NCBI RefSeq assembly: GCF_000013345.1
Contig: NC_007777.1
Span: forward strand, 4,650,001 to 4,714,000
DNA: 64,000 nucleotides
Direction of reading: 5' to 3'
Source of the DNA: Frankia casuarinae
Lineage (GTDB): Bacteria; Actinomycetota; Actinomycetes; Frankiales; Frankiaceae
Shown here one piece after another: positions 8,579 through 20,754 of this stretch (position 1 is its first letter; every line of letters begins with the position of its first letter). A model generated the notes under the pieces. It saw only the letters and a list, made by a program, of their open reading frames with translations. It did no database searches and was not told the origin of the DNA. Made by a program: the position numbers and the translations under genes.

Positions 8579-9871
8579 TCAGAGAACGAGATCCTCCAGC
8601 ATCGTCGTGACCAGGGCCGCAATCGGCGATCGCTCGGAACGGGTGAGCGTGACGTGCGCGAACAACGGGTGGCCCTTCAGGGTCTCGATCACCGAGGCGA
8701 CCCCGTCGTGCCGGCCGACCCGCAGGTTGTCGCGCTGTGCCACGTCGTGCGTGAGCACCACCCGTGACCCCTGCCCGAGCCTGGACAGCACGGTCAGCAG
8801 CACCCCGCGCTCCAGGGACTGGGCCTCGTCGACGATCACGAACGCGTCGTGCAGGGACCGGCCACGGATGTGCGTGAGCGGCAGCACCTCCAGCATCCCG
8901 CGATCCACGATCTCCTCGATGACCTCGGGGGAGACGAGCGCACCGAGAGTGTCGAACACCGCCTGGGCCCAGGGCGCCATCTTCTCGTTCTCGCTGCCCG
9001 GGAGGTACCCGAGCTCCTGGCCACCGACGGCGTACAGCGGGCGGAAAACCACCACCCGGCGGTGCGCCCGGCGCTCCATCACAGCTTCGAGCCCGGCGCA
9101 CAGGGCAAGCGCCGACTTACCGGTGCCGGCTCGACCGCCGAGGGAGACGATCCCGACATCCGGATCGAGCAGGAGGTCGAGGGCGACCCGCTGCTCGGCG
9201 GAGCGACCGTGCAGGCCGAACGCGTCGCGGTCGCCGCGGACGAGCCGGACCTGCTTGTCGGCGGTCACCCGGCCGAGCGCGGAGGCACTCCCCCCGGTGG
9301 TGGTGAGGACCAGGCCGGTGTGGCAGGGCAGGTCGGCGGCCTCCAGGATCTCGGTGTACTCGCGGGAGTAGAGCCGGTCGAGGTCCTCCTGGGTGACGGT
9401 GAGCTCGGCCATCCCCGAGAAGCCGGTGTCCACCGGGGACAGCGCCTGGTACTCCTCGGCGGGCAGCCCCAGCACCGACGCCTTGACCCGCAGCGGGAGA
9501 TCCTTCGTGACCAGTACGACGTCGGCGCCCTCGCGGGCGAGGTTCATCGCGACGCACAGGATCCGCGAGTCGTTCGTGTCGACCCGGAACCCCGGTGGAA
9601 GCACCGCCGCATCGGTGTGATTGAGTTCCACCCGTAGCGTCCCGCCGTTGTCCAGCGGGAGCGGTTGATCAAGGCGACCATGCCGGATGCGCAGATCGTC
9701 CAGGATGCGTAGTGCCTCCCGGGCGAACCAGCCCAGTTCCGGATGGTTCCTTTTGCCTTCCAGCTCCCCTATGACAACGAGGGGGAGCACGACATTGTGC
9801 TCCGCGAACCGCAGCAGCGCGCCAGGATCAGAAAGCAGCACGCTTGTGTCGACGACATGCGTTCGTGGCAC
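8579..9871 (-). CDS. phoH2: PIN domain-PhoH-like ATPase fusion
   Basis: The 430-residue protein joins an N-terminal PIN-type RNase domain (about 1-135; acidic residues D8, E36, D98/D101) to a C-terminal PhoH ATPase. The ATPase has Walker [10 protein letters not shown] at 245-253 and Walker B FVIVDEAQ at 344-351, followed by the arginine-containing GRHDGVASV segment. In mycobacteria the homologous PhoH2 unwinds and cleaves RNA. The GTG start at 9871 lies just before the conserved [10 protein letters not shown] strand. No antitoxin-like small gene is visible upstream, though some PhoH2 genes have one. It shares strand with msrA but 180 bases separate them. Confidence 0.92.
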   Translation of the reverse strand: MPRTHVVDTSVLLSDPGALLRFAEHNVVLPLVVIGELEGKRNHPELGWFAREALRILDDLRIRHGRLDQPLPLDNGGTLRVELNHTDAAVLPPGFRVDTNDSRILCVAMNLAREGADVVLVTKDLPLRVKASVLGLPAEEYQALSPVDTGFSGMAELTVTQEDLDRLYSREYTEILEAADLPCHTGLVLTTTGGSASALGRVTADKQVRLVRGDRDAFGLHGRSAEQRVALDLLLDPDVGIVSLGGRAGTGKSALALCAGLEAVMERRAHRRVVVFRPLYAVGGQELGYLPGSENEKMAPWAQAVFDTLGALVSPEVIEEIVDRGMLEVLPLTHIRGRSLHDAFVIVDEAQSLERGVLLTVLSRLGQGSRVVLTHDVAQRDNLRVGRHDGVASVIETLKGHPLFAHVTLTRSERSPIAALVTTMLEDLVL

Positions 9872-10275
9872 ACGCCCACCCGCTTACTCGGAGGTAGTCC
9901 GGGACCGACCCCTGCAGGGGCCGGGCACCGGCCTCCTGGTGTAGTCGCGCTTGCGGCACCGAGGGGCCTCCCGAGAGGTCCGGCACCATGCCGGACCACG
10001 GCTTGAGACGCTAGCGCTCCCACGGTAACCGCAGCCCTCGATGATGGCGACCCACTTCCGACAACACGTTACGTTAAGAACTGGAAACGTCTCGCACCCC
10101 GGAGTTCCCGTCGCACCCCGATCGGTCACATTGCGTCCGGATCATGACGCGGAGCATCAGCCGCCGCGCGCGGCGCCGTCGGAGGCCGGACCACGAGCGT
10201 CCGCCCGAGGAAGCCAGGTCACCGCTCCCTGCTCGGTTCGGAAGCCCCGGGACCTGCGCCGACTCCGGCGACGGG

Positions 10276-10330
10276 CACCGACCGGGGCAACAGTCACCGA
10301 CCGACCGGGGCAACAGGCACCGACCGGCCG
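10276..10330. repeat. Tandem repeat CACCGACCGGGGCAACAG
   Basis: The 18-bp unit occurs at 10276-10293 and again, with a 4-bp insertion, up to about 10316, followed by a partial third copy (GCACCGACCGG). Imperfect minisatellite in noncoding DNA. Confidence 0.8.
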
Positions 10331-10408
10331 CAGGTCGCCACCGGATCCATGAGCCCGGCGACCGACGAGAGCCGGATGACCGCGGGCGTGCCGGCCAGAG
10401 ACACGGTG

Positions 10409-10453
10409 GGCCGAAACGCGACAGGCCAGAACGTGACAGGCCGAAGCGTGATG
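10409..10453. repeat. Three tandem copies of a 15-bp unit
   Basis: GGCCGAAACGCGACA (10409-10423), GGCCAGAACGTGACA (10424-10438) and GGCCGAAGCGTGATG (10439-10453) are consecutive, with two to four differences between copies. Confidence 0.85.
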
Positions 10454-11104
10454 GCCGGTGAGGGGTCACCCGAAACGCGACGACCGAGAGGTGACGGCAT
10501 GAGGCGCGCCCACGGGGGAAACGCGACGGAACACCATGGAACACCCGGGCTATGGAACACCGCGGGCCGATGATCGGACACTCGTTGTCTCGACATGTCA
10601 TCGAGATCGGATCGAACCAAACCGGGCCCGAAAGAGGGCGCCGACTGGCACCGTCGGGCGGGTCGGAGGAAATTCAGCCAACCGGCTGGGGAATTCCCGG
10701 AAATTCACCCGGGGGAGGGATTGATCCCCGGCGAACATGCGGGATCCGCGGGGTGGTCATTATCGGATGGTGCTCCGCTCAGGTGAGCCGTACCGCGACA
10801 CTCGGTAGGAACGCGGCCCGCCGACGGCGGAACAACGGACGCGACGCGGAGTTACGAACGAGTCCGGCGCCGGGCTGGCCGCCGGGCCGGCGAAGGAGGG
10901 CCGAACCCTGCCGACCGGTCGCCACGGGCCGGGCCGGGAGCCCGCCGAGCGGCTCGGCCCGTGGCCGACCCGCTCGGGGGTATCACACGAAGTGGTGCCA
11001 CGGATGCCCTGCGCTGCCACGGTTGCCTTGTGAGGCGCTGCCACGAAGTGCCGTGCCGGCGGTGCGCTCCCCGGACGGAGCTCGCGGTTGGGTGCGTCAG
11101 CCGC

Positions 11105-12934
11105 TCAGTCTGCGCTGTTCAGCCGCTCGACAAGCGCCTCGTGCTCGGTCCACAGGGCGGCCGGAAGCCGTTCCCCGAACGTCTGGTAGTGCTCGGGGAT
11201 CAGCTGGGCCTCCTGTTTCCACACCTCGACGTCCACCGTGAGCAGGGTCTCGAGGTCCTCCTCGGCGATGTCGATGCCGTCAACGGGTAGGGCGTCCTTC
11301 GTCGGCAGGACGCCGAGCGGCGTCTCCACCCCGGCTGCCGTGCCCTCCAGGCGACCGACGATCCAGGCGAGGACACGGCTGTTGTCGCCGAATCCCGGCC
11401 ACAGGAACCTGCCCTCCGGGCTCTTGCGGAACCAGTTCACGTAGTAGACCCGCGGGAGCTTCGTCTGGTCGGCCTTCTGCCCGACCTCGAGCCAGTGGGC
11501 GAAGTAGTCGGCCATGTTGTAGCCGCAGAACGGCAGCATCGCGAAGGGGTCCCGGCGCAGCTTGCCGATCGCTCCGGCCTGGGCCGCCGTCGTCTCGGAG
11601 GCGACGATCGAGCCGAAGAACACCCCGCGCCGCCAGTCGGGAGCCTCGGTGACCAGCGGCACCGCGGTCGCCCGGCGCCCGCCGAACAGGATCGCCGAGA
11701 TCGGCACGCCGCGCGGATCCTCCCACTCCGGGGCGATCGTCGGGCACTGGCCCGCCGGGACGGTGAAGCGGGCGTTGGGGTGTGCGGCGGGCTCGCTGGA
11801 CTCGGGGGTCCAGTCGCGGCCCTTCCAGTCGATGAGGTGCGCCGGCGGCTGCTTGGTCAGCCCCTCCCACCAGACGTCACCGTTATCGGTCCTGGCCACG
11901 TTGGTGTAGATGGCGTTGCCCCAGAGGGTCCTGACCGCGTTGGGGTTGGTCTGCTCGCCGGTCCCCGGGGCGACCCCGAAGAACCCGGCCTCCGGGTTGA
12001 CCGCGTACAGCCGGCCGTCCTCACCGAAGCGCATCCAGGCGATGTCGTCACCGACAGTCTCCGCCTGCCAGCCCGGCAGGGTTGGGATGAGCATCGCCAG
12101 ATTGGTCTTTCCGCAGGCCGACGGAAATGCGGCGGCAATGTAGTGGACCTTGCCGGCGGGAGACGTCAGTTTGAGGATGAGCATGTGCTCGGCGAGCCAG
12201 CCCTCGTCGCGGGCCATGACGGACGCAATACGCAGCGCATAGCACTTCTTGCCGAGCAGTGCGTTTCCGCCGTAACCCGATCCGTAGGACCAGATCTCCC
12301 GGGTTTCCGGGAAATGGGTAATGTACTTCGTCGTATTGCACGGCCACGGAACATCGGCCTGGCCGGGTTCCAGCGGAGCGCCCAGGGAATGGACGGCCGG
12401 GACAAAGAAACCGTCCGTTCCAAGCTGCTCGAGGGCGGGCGTTCCCATCCGGGTCATCGTCCGCATGGAGATGACGACGTAAGGCGAGTCGGTGATTTCG
12501 ACACCGAGGGCCGAGATGCGCGAGCCGAGCGGACCCATGCAGAACGGGACGACGTACATCGTCCGACCCCGCATGCACCCCGCGAACAGGCCCCGGAGCG
12601 TGGCCCGCATCTCGGCAGGGTCCAGCCAGTTGTTGGTCGGACCGGCGTCCTCCGCCTGCTCGGAGCAGATGTAGGTGCGGTCCTCCACGCGGGCCACGTC
12701 GCCCGGGTCCGAAGCGGCGTAAAAGCTGTTCGGACGTTTCTCGTCATTCAGCCGGACCAGGGTCCCCTGCTCGATCAGAAGGGAGGTCAGCCGATCGAAC
12801 TCCGCCTCTGATCCATCGCACCACTCAACCCGATCCGGCTGAGTGAGTTCGGCAATCTCGCGCACCCAGGCAACCAGCCTGGCGTGCCTCGTGGGGGCCA
12901 CGTCCAGCCCCGAAACCTGTGCCGCGGTTGTCAC
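11105..12934 (-). CDS. pckG: Phosphoenolpyruvate carboxykinase (GTP)
   Basis: Converts oxaloacetate and GTP to phosphoenolpyruvate, CO2 and GDP, the first committed step of gluconeogenesis. The 609-residue length is normal for the GTP class. The P-loop [11 protein letters not shown] at 271-281 contains the hyper-reactive cysteine, and the metal-binding kinase-2 motif VGDDIAW lies at 294-300; [13 protein letters not shown] and FCGYNMADY complete the active site. GTG 12934 follows GGAGGTG. It is divergent from the hemolysin III gene across a 280-bp region that contains an inverted repeat. Functional assignment is secure. Confidence 0.97.
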   Translation of the reverse strand: MTTAAQVSGLDVAPTRHARLVAWVREIAELTQPDRVEWCDGSEAEFDRLTSLLIEQGTLVRLNDEKRPNSFYAASDPGDVARVEDRTYICSEQAEDAGPTNNWLDPAEMRATLRGLFAGCMRGRTMYVVPFCMGPLGSRISALGVEITDSPYVVISMRTMTRMGTPALEQLGTDGFFVPAVHSLGAPLEPGQADVPWPCNTTKYITHFPETREIWSYGSGYGGNALLGKKCYALRIASVMARDEGWLAEHMLILKLTSPAGKVHYIAAAFPSACGKTNLAMLIPTLPGWQAETVGDDIAWMRFGEDGRLYAVNPEAGFFGVAPGTGEQTNPNAVRTLWGNAIYTNVARTDNGDVWWEGLTKQPPAHLIDWKGRDWTPESSEPAAHPNARFTVPAGQCPTIAPEWEDPRGVPISAILFGGRRATAVPLVTEAPDWRRGVFFGSIVASETTAAQAGAIGKLRRDPFAMLPFCGYNMADYFAHWLEVGQKADQTKLPRVYYVNWFRKSPEGRFLWPGFGDNSRVLAWIVGRLEGTAAGVETPLGVLPTKDALPVDGIDIAEEDLETLLTVDVEVWKQEAQLIPEHYQTFGERLPAALWTEHEALVERLNSAD

Positions 12935-13004
12935 AGCTCACACCTCCGGTCGAGTCGAACCTGCCGCGCTCTCTTCCCATATGCAGGTACCCACTTGAGA
13001 ACTC

Positions 13005-13024
13005 GAACGTACTCGTGGACGTTC
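13005..13024. promoter_or_regulatory. Inverted repeat in the pckG/hemolysin III divergent region
   Basis: GAACGT and ACGTTC are separated by 8 bases, giving a perfect 6-bp dyad about 75 bases upstream of pckG. A third half-site (ACGTTC) lies near 13052. The AT-rich ACAATATAGG at about 13033-13042 could be part of a promoter. An operator role is a guess from position. Confidence 0.35.
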
Positions 13025-13216
13025 AGACAAAACCCACAATATAGGGGAAGTTCGAGGCCACGTTCAGGATCATTAGACTGTACCGCGCGTTCCGTCCGCA
13101 GTCGCGCGATAGCGAGTGCGCAGAAGCGTCGGATCCATCACGCACCGATACGGACCGACCGCTGCCGTCCAGCTCCGCTTCGTGACGGCGGCAACCCTCG
13201 GGTTATCGTTCTCGGC

Positions 13217-13912
13217 GTGGCTTCCCTCGTACAGCAGCCAGCCGGGCCTCCGCAGACGGACATCGCCTCGCACCCGCGTGACCTGGTGCGACCGCGCATG
13301 CGGGGATGGCTACATGCCGGCGCGTTCCCGATCAGCCTGACACTAGGCGTCATTGCGGTGGCACTGGCTACCACGCTGCGTGCCCGGCTCGGTGTCGCGG
13401 TTTACGCCCTGAGTATTGCGGCCCTCTTCGGAACGAGCGCCCTCTATCACCGGACGATGTGGTCGACATCACGTGCCCGGGCGCGCATGAAGCGTCTCGA
13501 CCACTCAATGATCTTTGTTTTCATCGCCGGGACTTACACCCCCTTCGCCCTGATCGCGATGCCGCCGACGACCGCTCGGGTGGTCCTGGCGGTGGTGTGG
13601 GGAGGGGCGGGACTCGGCGTCGCCATCCGGATGCTGTGGCTGCACTCGCCGCGGTACCTGACCGTGCCGCTCTACATCGCGCTCGGCTGGGTAGCCGTCT
13701 TCGTGATCCCGGAGCTCGCCCACCGGGCCGGGATCGCCTCGATGGTACTTCTGCTCGTGGGGGGGGTCTGCTACAGCCTCGGCGCCGTCGTCTACGCCTG
13801 CCGGCGACCGGACCCGGCACCCACGATCTTCGGCTACCACGAGGTGTTCCATGCCTTCACCCTCGTCGCCGCGACCTGCCACTACATTGCGCTGCTCTTC
13901 GCCATCTACTAA
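13217..13912 (+). CDS. Hemolysin III family integral membrane protein
   Basis: Seven-helix membrane protein of the HlyIII/PAQR-like family (YqfA type). The diagnostic residues are visible: SALYHR in helix 2-3, DHSMIFVFIAGTYTPF in helix 3, and GYHEVFHAFTLVAATCH near the C-terminus, with the histidines thought to bind zinc. Length from GTG 13217 is 231 residues, close to the usual 210-225. The start is uncertain: GTG 13286 and ATG 13298 (MRGWLHAG) are alternatives and no strong ribosome site decides. Family members are annotated hemolysins on old evidence; the physiological role in actinobacteria is unknown. The gene is also near mca in mycobacteria. Confidence 0.85.
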   Translation: MASLVQQPAGPPQTDIASHPRDLVRPRMRGWLHAGAFPISLTLGVIAVALATTLRARLGVAVYALSIAALFGTSALYHRTMWSTSRARARMKRLDHSMIFVFIAGTYTPFALIAMPPTTARVVLAVVWGGAGLGVAIRMLWLHSPRYLTVPLYIALGWVAVFVIPELAHRAGIASMVLLLVGGVCYSLGAVVYACRRPDPAPTIFGYHEVFHAFTLVAATCHYIALLFAIY

Positions 13913-13952
13913 CAGCCTTCCCCCGCACGGCGGCTACCGGGGGCTCCGGCGG

Positions 13953-14504
13953 CTACAGCCGAGGGCCCACCGAGCGGATCTTCTCCACCTGTTCCATGGC
14001 CTCCCGGAGCTGGCGCAGCCAGCTGTCGGCGTTCTCGCCCACCAGACGTACGCACCAGGCGAGGGCCTCGCTGCGGCTGCGCGCCACCCCCGAGTCGACG
14101 AGGGTGTCGAGCACCTGGCGTTCCGGCTGGCGCAGCCGGGTCATCACCGGCACGGACAGCGCGGTGAACAGCTCGGTGGTGTCACCGACGGTCGCGCCCC
14201 ACGCCACCTTGCGGTTGTACCGATGTTCGGCCTTCGTGGCGATGGCGATCCGTTCCTCACGGGTCTGCTCCCGGAACCGCCGGATCCGGGCCCCCGTCGC
14301 CGACGGCCCTCCTCCGGGCGCGACGCCGCCGGCCGCGAGTACCCCGATGACCGTGATCTCGTCCCGGTCCACGACCACCGTGGGCATCCCGGCGAACCAC
14401 CCGGCCGGGATGTGCTCGGCGAACCAGGCTGCGGCGTCGTCCGCCGGAACCACCTCCGCCCGCTCCCCCGGTCTGCCGTACCCCCGTCCACGCGGACCGG
14501 ACAT
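13953..14504 (-). CDS. Conserved protein with C-terminal ribbon-helix-helix-like motif
   Basis: The 183-residue soluble protein starts at ATG 14504 (MSGPRGRGY). Residues about 20-60 form a small alpha/beta core (WFAEHIPAGWFAGMPTVVVD) and a basic helical middle follows. The C-terminal part (PVMTRLRQPERQVLDTLV, then DSGVARSRSEALAWCVRLV) has the strand-helix-turn-helix pattern of ribbon-helix-helix DNA-binding proteins, then a coiled helix. Four direct repeats lie 125-200 bases upstream of its start and could be its own operator. This reading of the motif is mine and no named family is claimed. Convergent with the hemolysin III gene. Confidence 0.7.
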   Translation of the reverse strand: MSGPRGRGYGRPGERAEVVPADDAAAWFAEHIPAGWFAGMPTVVVDRDEITVIGVLAAGGVAPGGGPSATGARIRRFREQTREERIAIATKAEHRYNRKVAWGATVGDTTELFTALSVPVMTRLRQPERQVLDTLVDSGVARSRSEALAWCVRLVGENADSWLRQLREAMEQVEKIRSVGPRL

Positions 14505-14628
14505 GACGTGTCCCCTCGATCTCCGATCGGGACCCGCGCGCGGGCCCGGCCTGCCGGCTGATCCGGACCCGGAGGCCCGATCTGGCACTCCAGAGCGGAT
14601 CCGAAGAACCCCTCGTGACAATTACATG

Positions 14629-14703
14629 CTTACCGCATCACCAGTCTTACCGCATCACCAGCCTTACCGCATCACCAGTGCAACATGCTTACCGCATCAC
14701 CAG
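14629..14703. repeat. Four direct copies of CTTACCGCATCACCAG
   Basis: Perfect 16-bp copies start at 14629, 14646, 14663 and 14688; the first three have a 17-bp period (about 1.6 helical turns) and the last follows an 8-bp spacer. The first and last are preceded by ACATG. They sit between the DUF255 gene stop and the RHH-like gene start, upstream of the latter. Confidence 0.95.
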
Positions 14704-14720
14704 TGAAAGAAGAGGGACGG

Positions 14721-16742
<2,022 letters not shown>

Positions 16743-17029
16743 CCGAACTCCTCATGATCTGCGTGTCCGCCAGGCCCGCGGAACCCCGTAGGCCTCTGGA
16801 TATGCAACCAAAGGCGCGCCCAGGTAGTCCGCCCTCATCTCCACGCCGCGCCGACGTGATCGGCGCGCTTCCTCGACCGGCCCGCCGCGCCGACGTACCC
16901 GGCGGATAGGCTCGTGGGACCGCACGATCCCCGCCGTCCGCTCGCCCGACCGCCGTCCGTCAGGCCGCCGTTCCCGCCGCGAGAGCGGTGAGAGGGTCGA
17001 CGTACCAACGAGTTTGGATGGCACGAGCG

Positions 17030-20000
17030 ATGAGTGAGACGGCCGAGCCCGGCGCCCGGACCGGCGCCGCGGACACCACGGTGGCACCGACCGGTGCGTC
17101 TGGCGGGATCATCCCGGCAGCCGCGGGCACCGCGGGCGGCGCCCCCGCCGGGACCGGGAGCGTCGAGCCGAGCTTCCGGTACGACGCCCGGCTCGCCGCC
17201 GACATCGAGCGGCGCTGGCAGCGCCGGTGGGCCGACGAGGGCACGTTCAACTCGCCGAACCCGGTCGGGCCGCTCTCGACGGGCTTCGAGAAGGTCGCCG
17301 GCCGGGAGCCGTTCTACATCATGGACATGTTCCCCTATCCGAGCGGCTCGGGGCTGCACGTCGGGCACCCGCTGGGGTACATCGGCACCGACGTGTTCGC
17401 CCGCTATCTGCGGATGTCCGGCCGGCACGTGCTGCATCCGTTCGGATACGACTCCTTCGGCCTGCCCGCCGAGCAGTACGCCATCAACACGGGCCAGCAT
17501 CCCCGCGACACCACCAACGCCAACATCGCCAACATGCGCCGCCAACTCTCCCGGCTGGGGCTGGGCCACGACACCCGCCGCGAGATCGCGACGACCGACG
17601 TGGGCTACTACCGCTGGACGCAGTGGATCTTCCAGCAGATCTTCAACAGCTGGTACGACCCGCAGGCCGGCCGGGCCCGGCCGATCGCCGAGCTGATCGA
17701 GGAGTTCGCCGCGGGCACCCGGGCGCCGGTAGCCGGCCCCGCCGGGGGGAACACGGCCGTGTCGGTTGACGCGGTCCGGGCGGCGAACCCGGCCGGGCTG
17801 GCGTGGACCGAACTCGACGAGGTGTCCCGCCGGAAGGTCGTCAACGCGCACCGCCTGGCCTACATCTCCGAACAGCTGGTCAACTGGTGCCCGGGGCTGG
17901 GCACCGTGCTGGCGAACGAGGAGGTCACCGCCGACGGCCGCAGCGACATCGGGAACTACCCAGTGTTTCGCCGGCCGCTGAAGCAGTGGATCCTGCGGAT
18001 CACCGCCTATGCCGAGCGGCTGATCTCCGACCTCGACCTGGTCGACTGGCCGGACTCGATCAAGCAGATGCAGCGCAACTGGATCAGTCCGAGCGAGGGC
18101 GCCAGCGTCGAGTTCACCGTCGTCGCCCCCGGCGAGGAGGCAGGTGCGTCCGATCCGTCTGGCTCATCGACCGCCCGGCGTATCGAGGTCTATACCACCC
18201 GCCCGGACACCCTGGCGGGGGCCACCTTCCTGGTACTCGCGCCCGAACATCCCCTGGCCGACGCCCTGATCGCCGACACCTGGCCGGCGGACACCCCGGT
18301 GAGCTGGCGCTTCCCGGCGGGACGGCCGGGCGGCGGCACGGAACCGGCGGACACCGCCGGGCCGGAGGCGGGCGCCGATCCGGCGTGGACCCCGCGAGCC
18401 GCCGTCGACGCCTACCGGGAGTTCGCGGCCCACCGCAGCGACCGGCAGCGCGGCGAGGAGGTCATCGACCGCACCGGCGTGTTCACCGGCTCGTACGTGC
18501 GCAACCCGGTCGGTGGCGGGGTCATCCCGGTCTTCCTGGCCGACTATGTGCTGCTGGGCTACGGCACCGGGGCAATCATGGCGGTACCGGCGCACGACAG
18601 CCGGGACTTCTCCTTCGCCCGCGCGTTCGACCTGCCGATCCCCGCCGTGCTGGAGCCGGACGCGGACTGGTACGCCGCGCACGGGGTAGTGCCCGCGACT
18701 CCATCAGCGCAGTGGCCCGAGGCGTTCAGCGGTGCGGGCGAGTATCGGCCCGGTCCGGCCAGCGCCCCGGTGCTGGTCGGCCTGTCGAAAAGCGAGGCGA
18801 TCAAGGCCACGGTTCACTGGCTGGAGGAGATCGGCGCCGGCAGGTCGGCGCGGTCGTACCGGCTGCGGGACTGGCTGTTCTCCCGCCAGCGGTACTGGGG
18901 CGAGCCGTTCCCGATCGTCTTCGATGTCGACGGGCTGCCCCACGCGGTTCCCGACGAGCTGCTGCCGATCGAACTGCCGGAGATGACCGACTTCCGGCCC
19001 ACGGCGATGGCCGAGGACGACGCGAGCGACCCGGTGCCCCCCCTGGCCCGGGTGGCCGACTGGGTGACGGTCACCCTGGATCTCGGCGACGGGCCGAAGC
19101 AGTACCGGCGCGAGACGAACACCATGCCGCAGTGGGCCGGTTCGTGTTGGTACTACCTGCGCTACCTGGACCCGACCAACACCGAGCGCTTCGTCGACCC
19201 GACCGTCGAGCGCTACTGGATGGCCAGGCCGGGCGCGGTTCCCGGCGACGGCGGCGTCGATCTGTACGTCGGCGGTGTCGAGCACGCCGTGCTGCACCTG
19301 CTCTACGCCCGGTTCTGGCACAAGGTGCTCTACGACCTGGGCCACGTCTCCACCAAGGAGCCGTTCAAGCGGCTGTTCAACCAGGGATACATCCAGGCGG
19401 ATGCCTTCACCGACGCCCGGGGCATGTACGTCCCGGCGGCCGAGGTGACGGCGACCCCCGACGGCCGGTTCCTCTTCCAGGGCGCCCCGGTCAACCGGCG
19501 CTCGGGCAAGATGGGCAAGAGCCTGAAGAACAGCGTCAGCCCGGACGAGATGTACGACAGGTTCGGCGCCGACACGCTGCGCGTCTACGAGATGGCGATG
19601 GGCCCGCTCGACGCTGACCGGCCATGGCACACCGACGACATCGTCGGTTCGCACCGGTTCCTCCAGCGGCTGTGGCGCACCGTCGTCGACGAAACCACCG
19701 GGGCGGCCGCCGTCGTTGACGAGCCGTTGGACGACGAGGCTCTTCGCGTCCTGCACCGGACGATCCTCACGGTCACCGCCGAATACGCGGGGCTGCGGTT
19801 CAACACCGCGGTCGCCCGGCTCATCGAACTAACCAACTTCGTCAGCAAGAGCTACGGGAAATCCCCCACCCCCCGCGCGCTCGCCGAGCCGCTCACCCTG
19901 ATGGCGGCCCCGCTGGCCCCGCACATCGCCGAGGAACTGTGGTCCCGCCTCGGTCACGAGGAGTCGGTCAGCACGGTCGCCTTCCCGATCGGGGATCCGG

Positions 20001-20212
20001 CGCTGGCCGCCGAGTCGGTCAGGACGATCCCGGTCCAGGTGAACGGGAAGGTCCGGTTCACCATCGAGGTTCCGGACGGTTCAGCGGAGCAGACGGTTCG
20101 CGATCTGCTCGCCGCACATCCCGAGTTCGCCCGGCAGACCGATGGTCGGACGATCAAGAAGATCATCGTCGTGCCCGGTCGGATCGTGAATATCGCCATC
20201 TCCCCCGCCTAG
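17030..20212 (+). CDS. leuS: Leucyl-tRNA synthetase
   Basis: Attaches leucine to tRNA-Leu in the cytoplasm. The class I HIGH motif appears as HVGH near residue 110 and the KMSKS loop as KMGKSLKNS near 825. The CP1 editing domain with its threonine-rich TTRPDTL segment and the GTGAIMAVPAHDSRD pocket lies between. At about 1060 residues it is longer than the roughly 950-residue actinobacterial norm because of Ala/Gly/Pro-rich inserts: an N-terminal extension of about 40 residues, one near 225 and one near 440. I chose ATG 17030 (MSETAEPG); ATG 17018 is four codons upstream in the same frame. Confidence 0.97.
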   Translation: MSETAEPGARTGAADTTVAPTGASGGIIPAAAGTAGGAPAGTGSVEPSFRYDARLAADIERRWQRRWADEGTFNSPNPVGPLSTGFEKVAGREPFYIMDMFPYPSGSGLHVGHPLGYIGTDVFARYLRMSGRHVLHPFGYDSFGLPAEQYAINTGQHPRDTTNANIANMRRQLSRLGLGHDTRREIATTDVGYYRWTQWIFQQIFNSWYDPQAGRARPIAELIEEFAAGTRAPVAGPAGGNTAVSVDAVRAANPAGLAWTELDEVSRRKVVNAHRLAYISEQLVNWCPGLGTVLANEEVTADGRSDIGNYPVFRRPLKQWILRITAYAERLISDLDLVDWPDSIKQMQRNWISPSEGASVEFTVVAPGEEAGASDPSGSSTARRIEVYTTRPDTLAGATFLVLAPEHPLADALIADTWPADTPVSWRFPAGRPGGGTEPADTAGPEAGADPAWTPRAAVDAYREFAAHRSDRQRGEEVIDRTGVFTGSYVRNPVGGGVIPVFLADYVLLGYGTGAIMAVPAHDSRDFSFARAFDLPIPAVLEPDADWYAAHGVVPATPSAQWPEAFSGAGEYRPGPASAPVLVGLSKSEAIKATVHWLEEIGAGRSARSYRLRDWLFSRQRYWGEPFPIVFDVDGLPHAVPDELLPIELPEMTDFRPTAMAEDDASDPVPPLARVADWVTVTLDLGDGPKQYRRETNTMPQWAGSCWYYLRYLDPTNTERFVDPTVERYWMARPGAVPGDGGVDLYVGGVEHAVLHLLYARFWHKVLYDLGHVSTKEPFKRLFNQGYIQADAFTDARGMYVPAAEVTATPDGRFLFQGAPVNRRSGKMGKSLKNSVSPDEMYDRFGADTLRVYEMAMGPLDADRPWHTDDIVGSHRFLQRLWRTVVDETTGAAAVVDEPLDDEALRVLHRTILTVTAEYAGLRFNTAVARLIELTNFVSKSYGKSPTPRALAEPLTLMAAPLAPHIAEELWSRLGHEESVSTVAFPIGDPALAAESVRTIPVQVNGKVRFTIEVPDGSAEQTVRDLLAAHPEFARQTDGRTIKKIIVVPGRIVNIAISPA

Positions 20213-20232
20213 CCGGGGTCTGCGGCAGCCGC

Positions 20233-20595
20233 CTACCGATCGCTCCCCGCGGAGCCCGCGGGGGGTCCAGGCTGGGTCGGCAGGTCCAGCTGCTCGCCGC
20301 CACCCGCCAGGCCCGCCGTGCTACCGGCGCCGGCGGTGCCGGCGGTCTCCTCGACGACCTCCCCGTCGATAACCGGCCCGTCTCCACCGTCCAGCCGGCG
20401 CATCGCGTTCGGATCAGGGTCGACGCCGGCGAACTCGCCGCTGGCGACGTTCGACCGCATCCGGCGCAGGCTCTTCGAGAGGAAGAAGAAGATCACACTG
20501 GAGGCCGCGATCAGTGCCAGGACGACGAGGAGCCCGACGGCTCCGGCGTCGATCTTCCTCTCGACCAGCACGGAAGCGGCGAAGACCTCGTTCAC
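20233..20595 (-). CDS. Small single-pass membrane protein beside mca
   Basis: The 120-residue protein has an N-out extracellular stub, one transmembrane helix (about 17-38, VGLLVVLALIAASSVIFFFL), a basic SKSLRRMRSN stop-transfer segment and an acidic/Gly-rich cytoplasmic tail. GTG 20595 is preferred to GTG 20601 because GAGG is then at normal distance. A similar small gene (Rv1083) follows mca in M. tuberculosis, so this is probably the same conserved partner; function unknown. A GC-rich stem (CCCGCGG/CCGCGGG, about 20246-20262) overlaps the 3' end and may terminate transcription. Confidence 0.78.
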   Translation of the reverse strand: MNEVFAASVLVERKIDAGAVGLLVVLALIAASSVIFFFLSKSLRRMRSNVASGEFAGVDPDPNAMRRLDGGDGPVIDGEVVEETAGTAGAGSTAGLAGGGEQLDLPTQPGPPAGSAGSDR

Positions 20596-20754
20596 GGGCA
20601 CGTCCTCACACCTGGTGTCCTCTGGTGTCCGCCACACCTGCTGTCACCGCCCGCCACGGGGACACTCCACGACGGGCGCCGATTCCGACCCTACGCCCTG
20701 CCGTACGAGTCCTCCGCCTCCGCGGTCACGCACCGTTGACTAGATCACATACTG

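Larger units (their letters stand above)
9872..11104. other. 1.2-kb gene-free, repeat-rich region
   Basis: No reading frame here has convincing protein composition; all long ones are Arg/Pro/Gly-rich shadows. The region carries two short tandem repeat blocks (10276-10330 and 10409-10453, listed separately), a weakly AT-richer stretch at 10040-10090 upstream of phoH2, and nothing that I can recognise as an RNA. The 3' half (10540-11104) is downstream of pckG and plain. Confidence 0.5.

Noticed and set aside
10074-10601. Minus-strand reading frame of 175 codons in the 9.9-11.1 kb gap
   Set aside because: Arg/Pro/Ser-rich translation full of repeat-encoded residues, with no ribosome site or recognisable motif.
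12884-13216. Long upstream extension of the hemolysin III reading frame
   Set aside because: It overlaps the start of pckG on the other strand and has Arg/Ser-rich composition; a start at 13217 or later gives the usual family length.
14629-14703. CRISPR array
   Set aside because: Repeats are 16 bp with 1-8 bp between copies; no spacers and no cas genes in the window.
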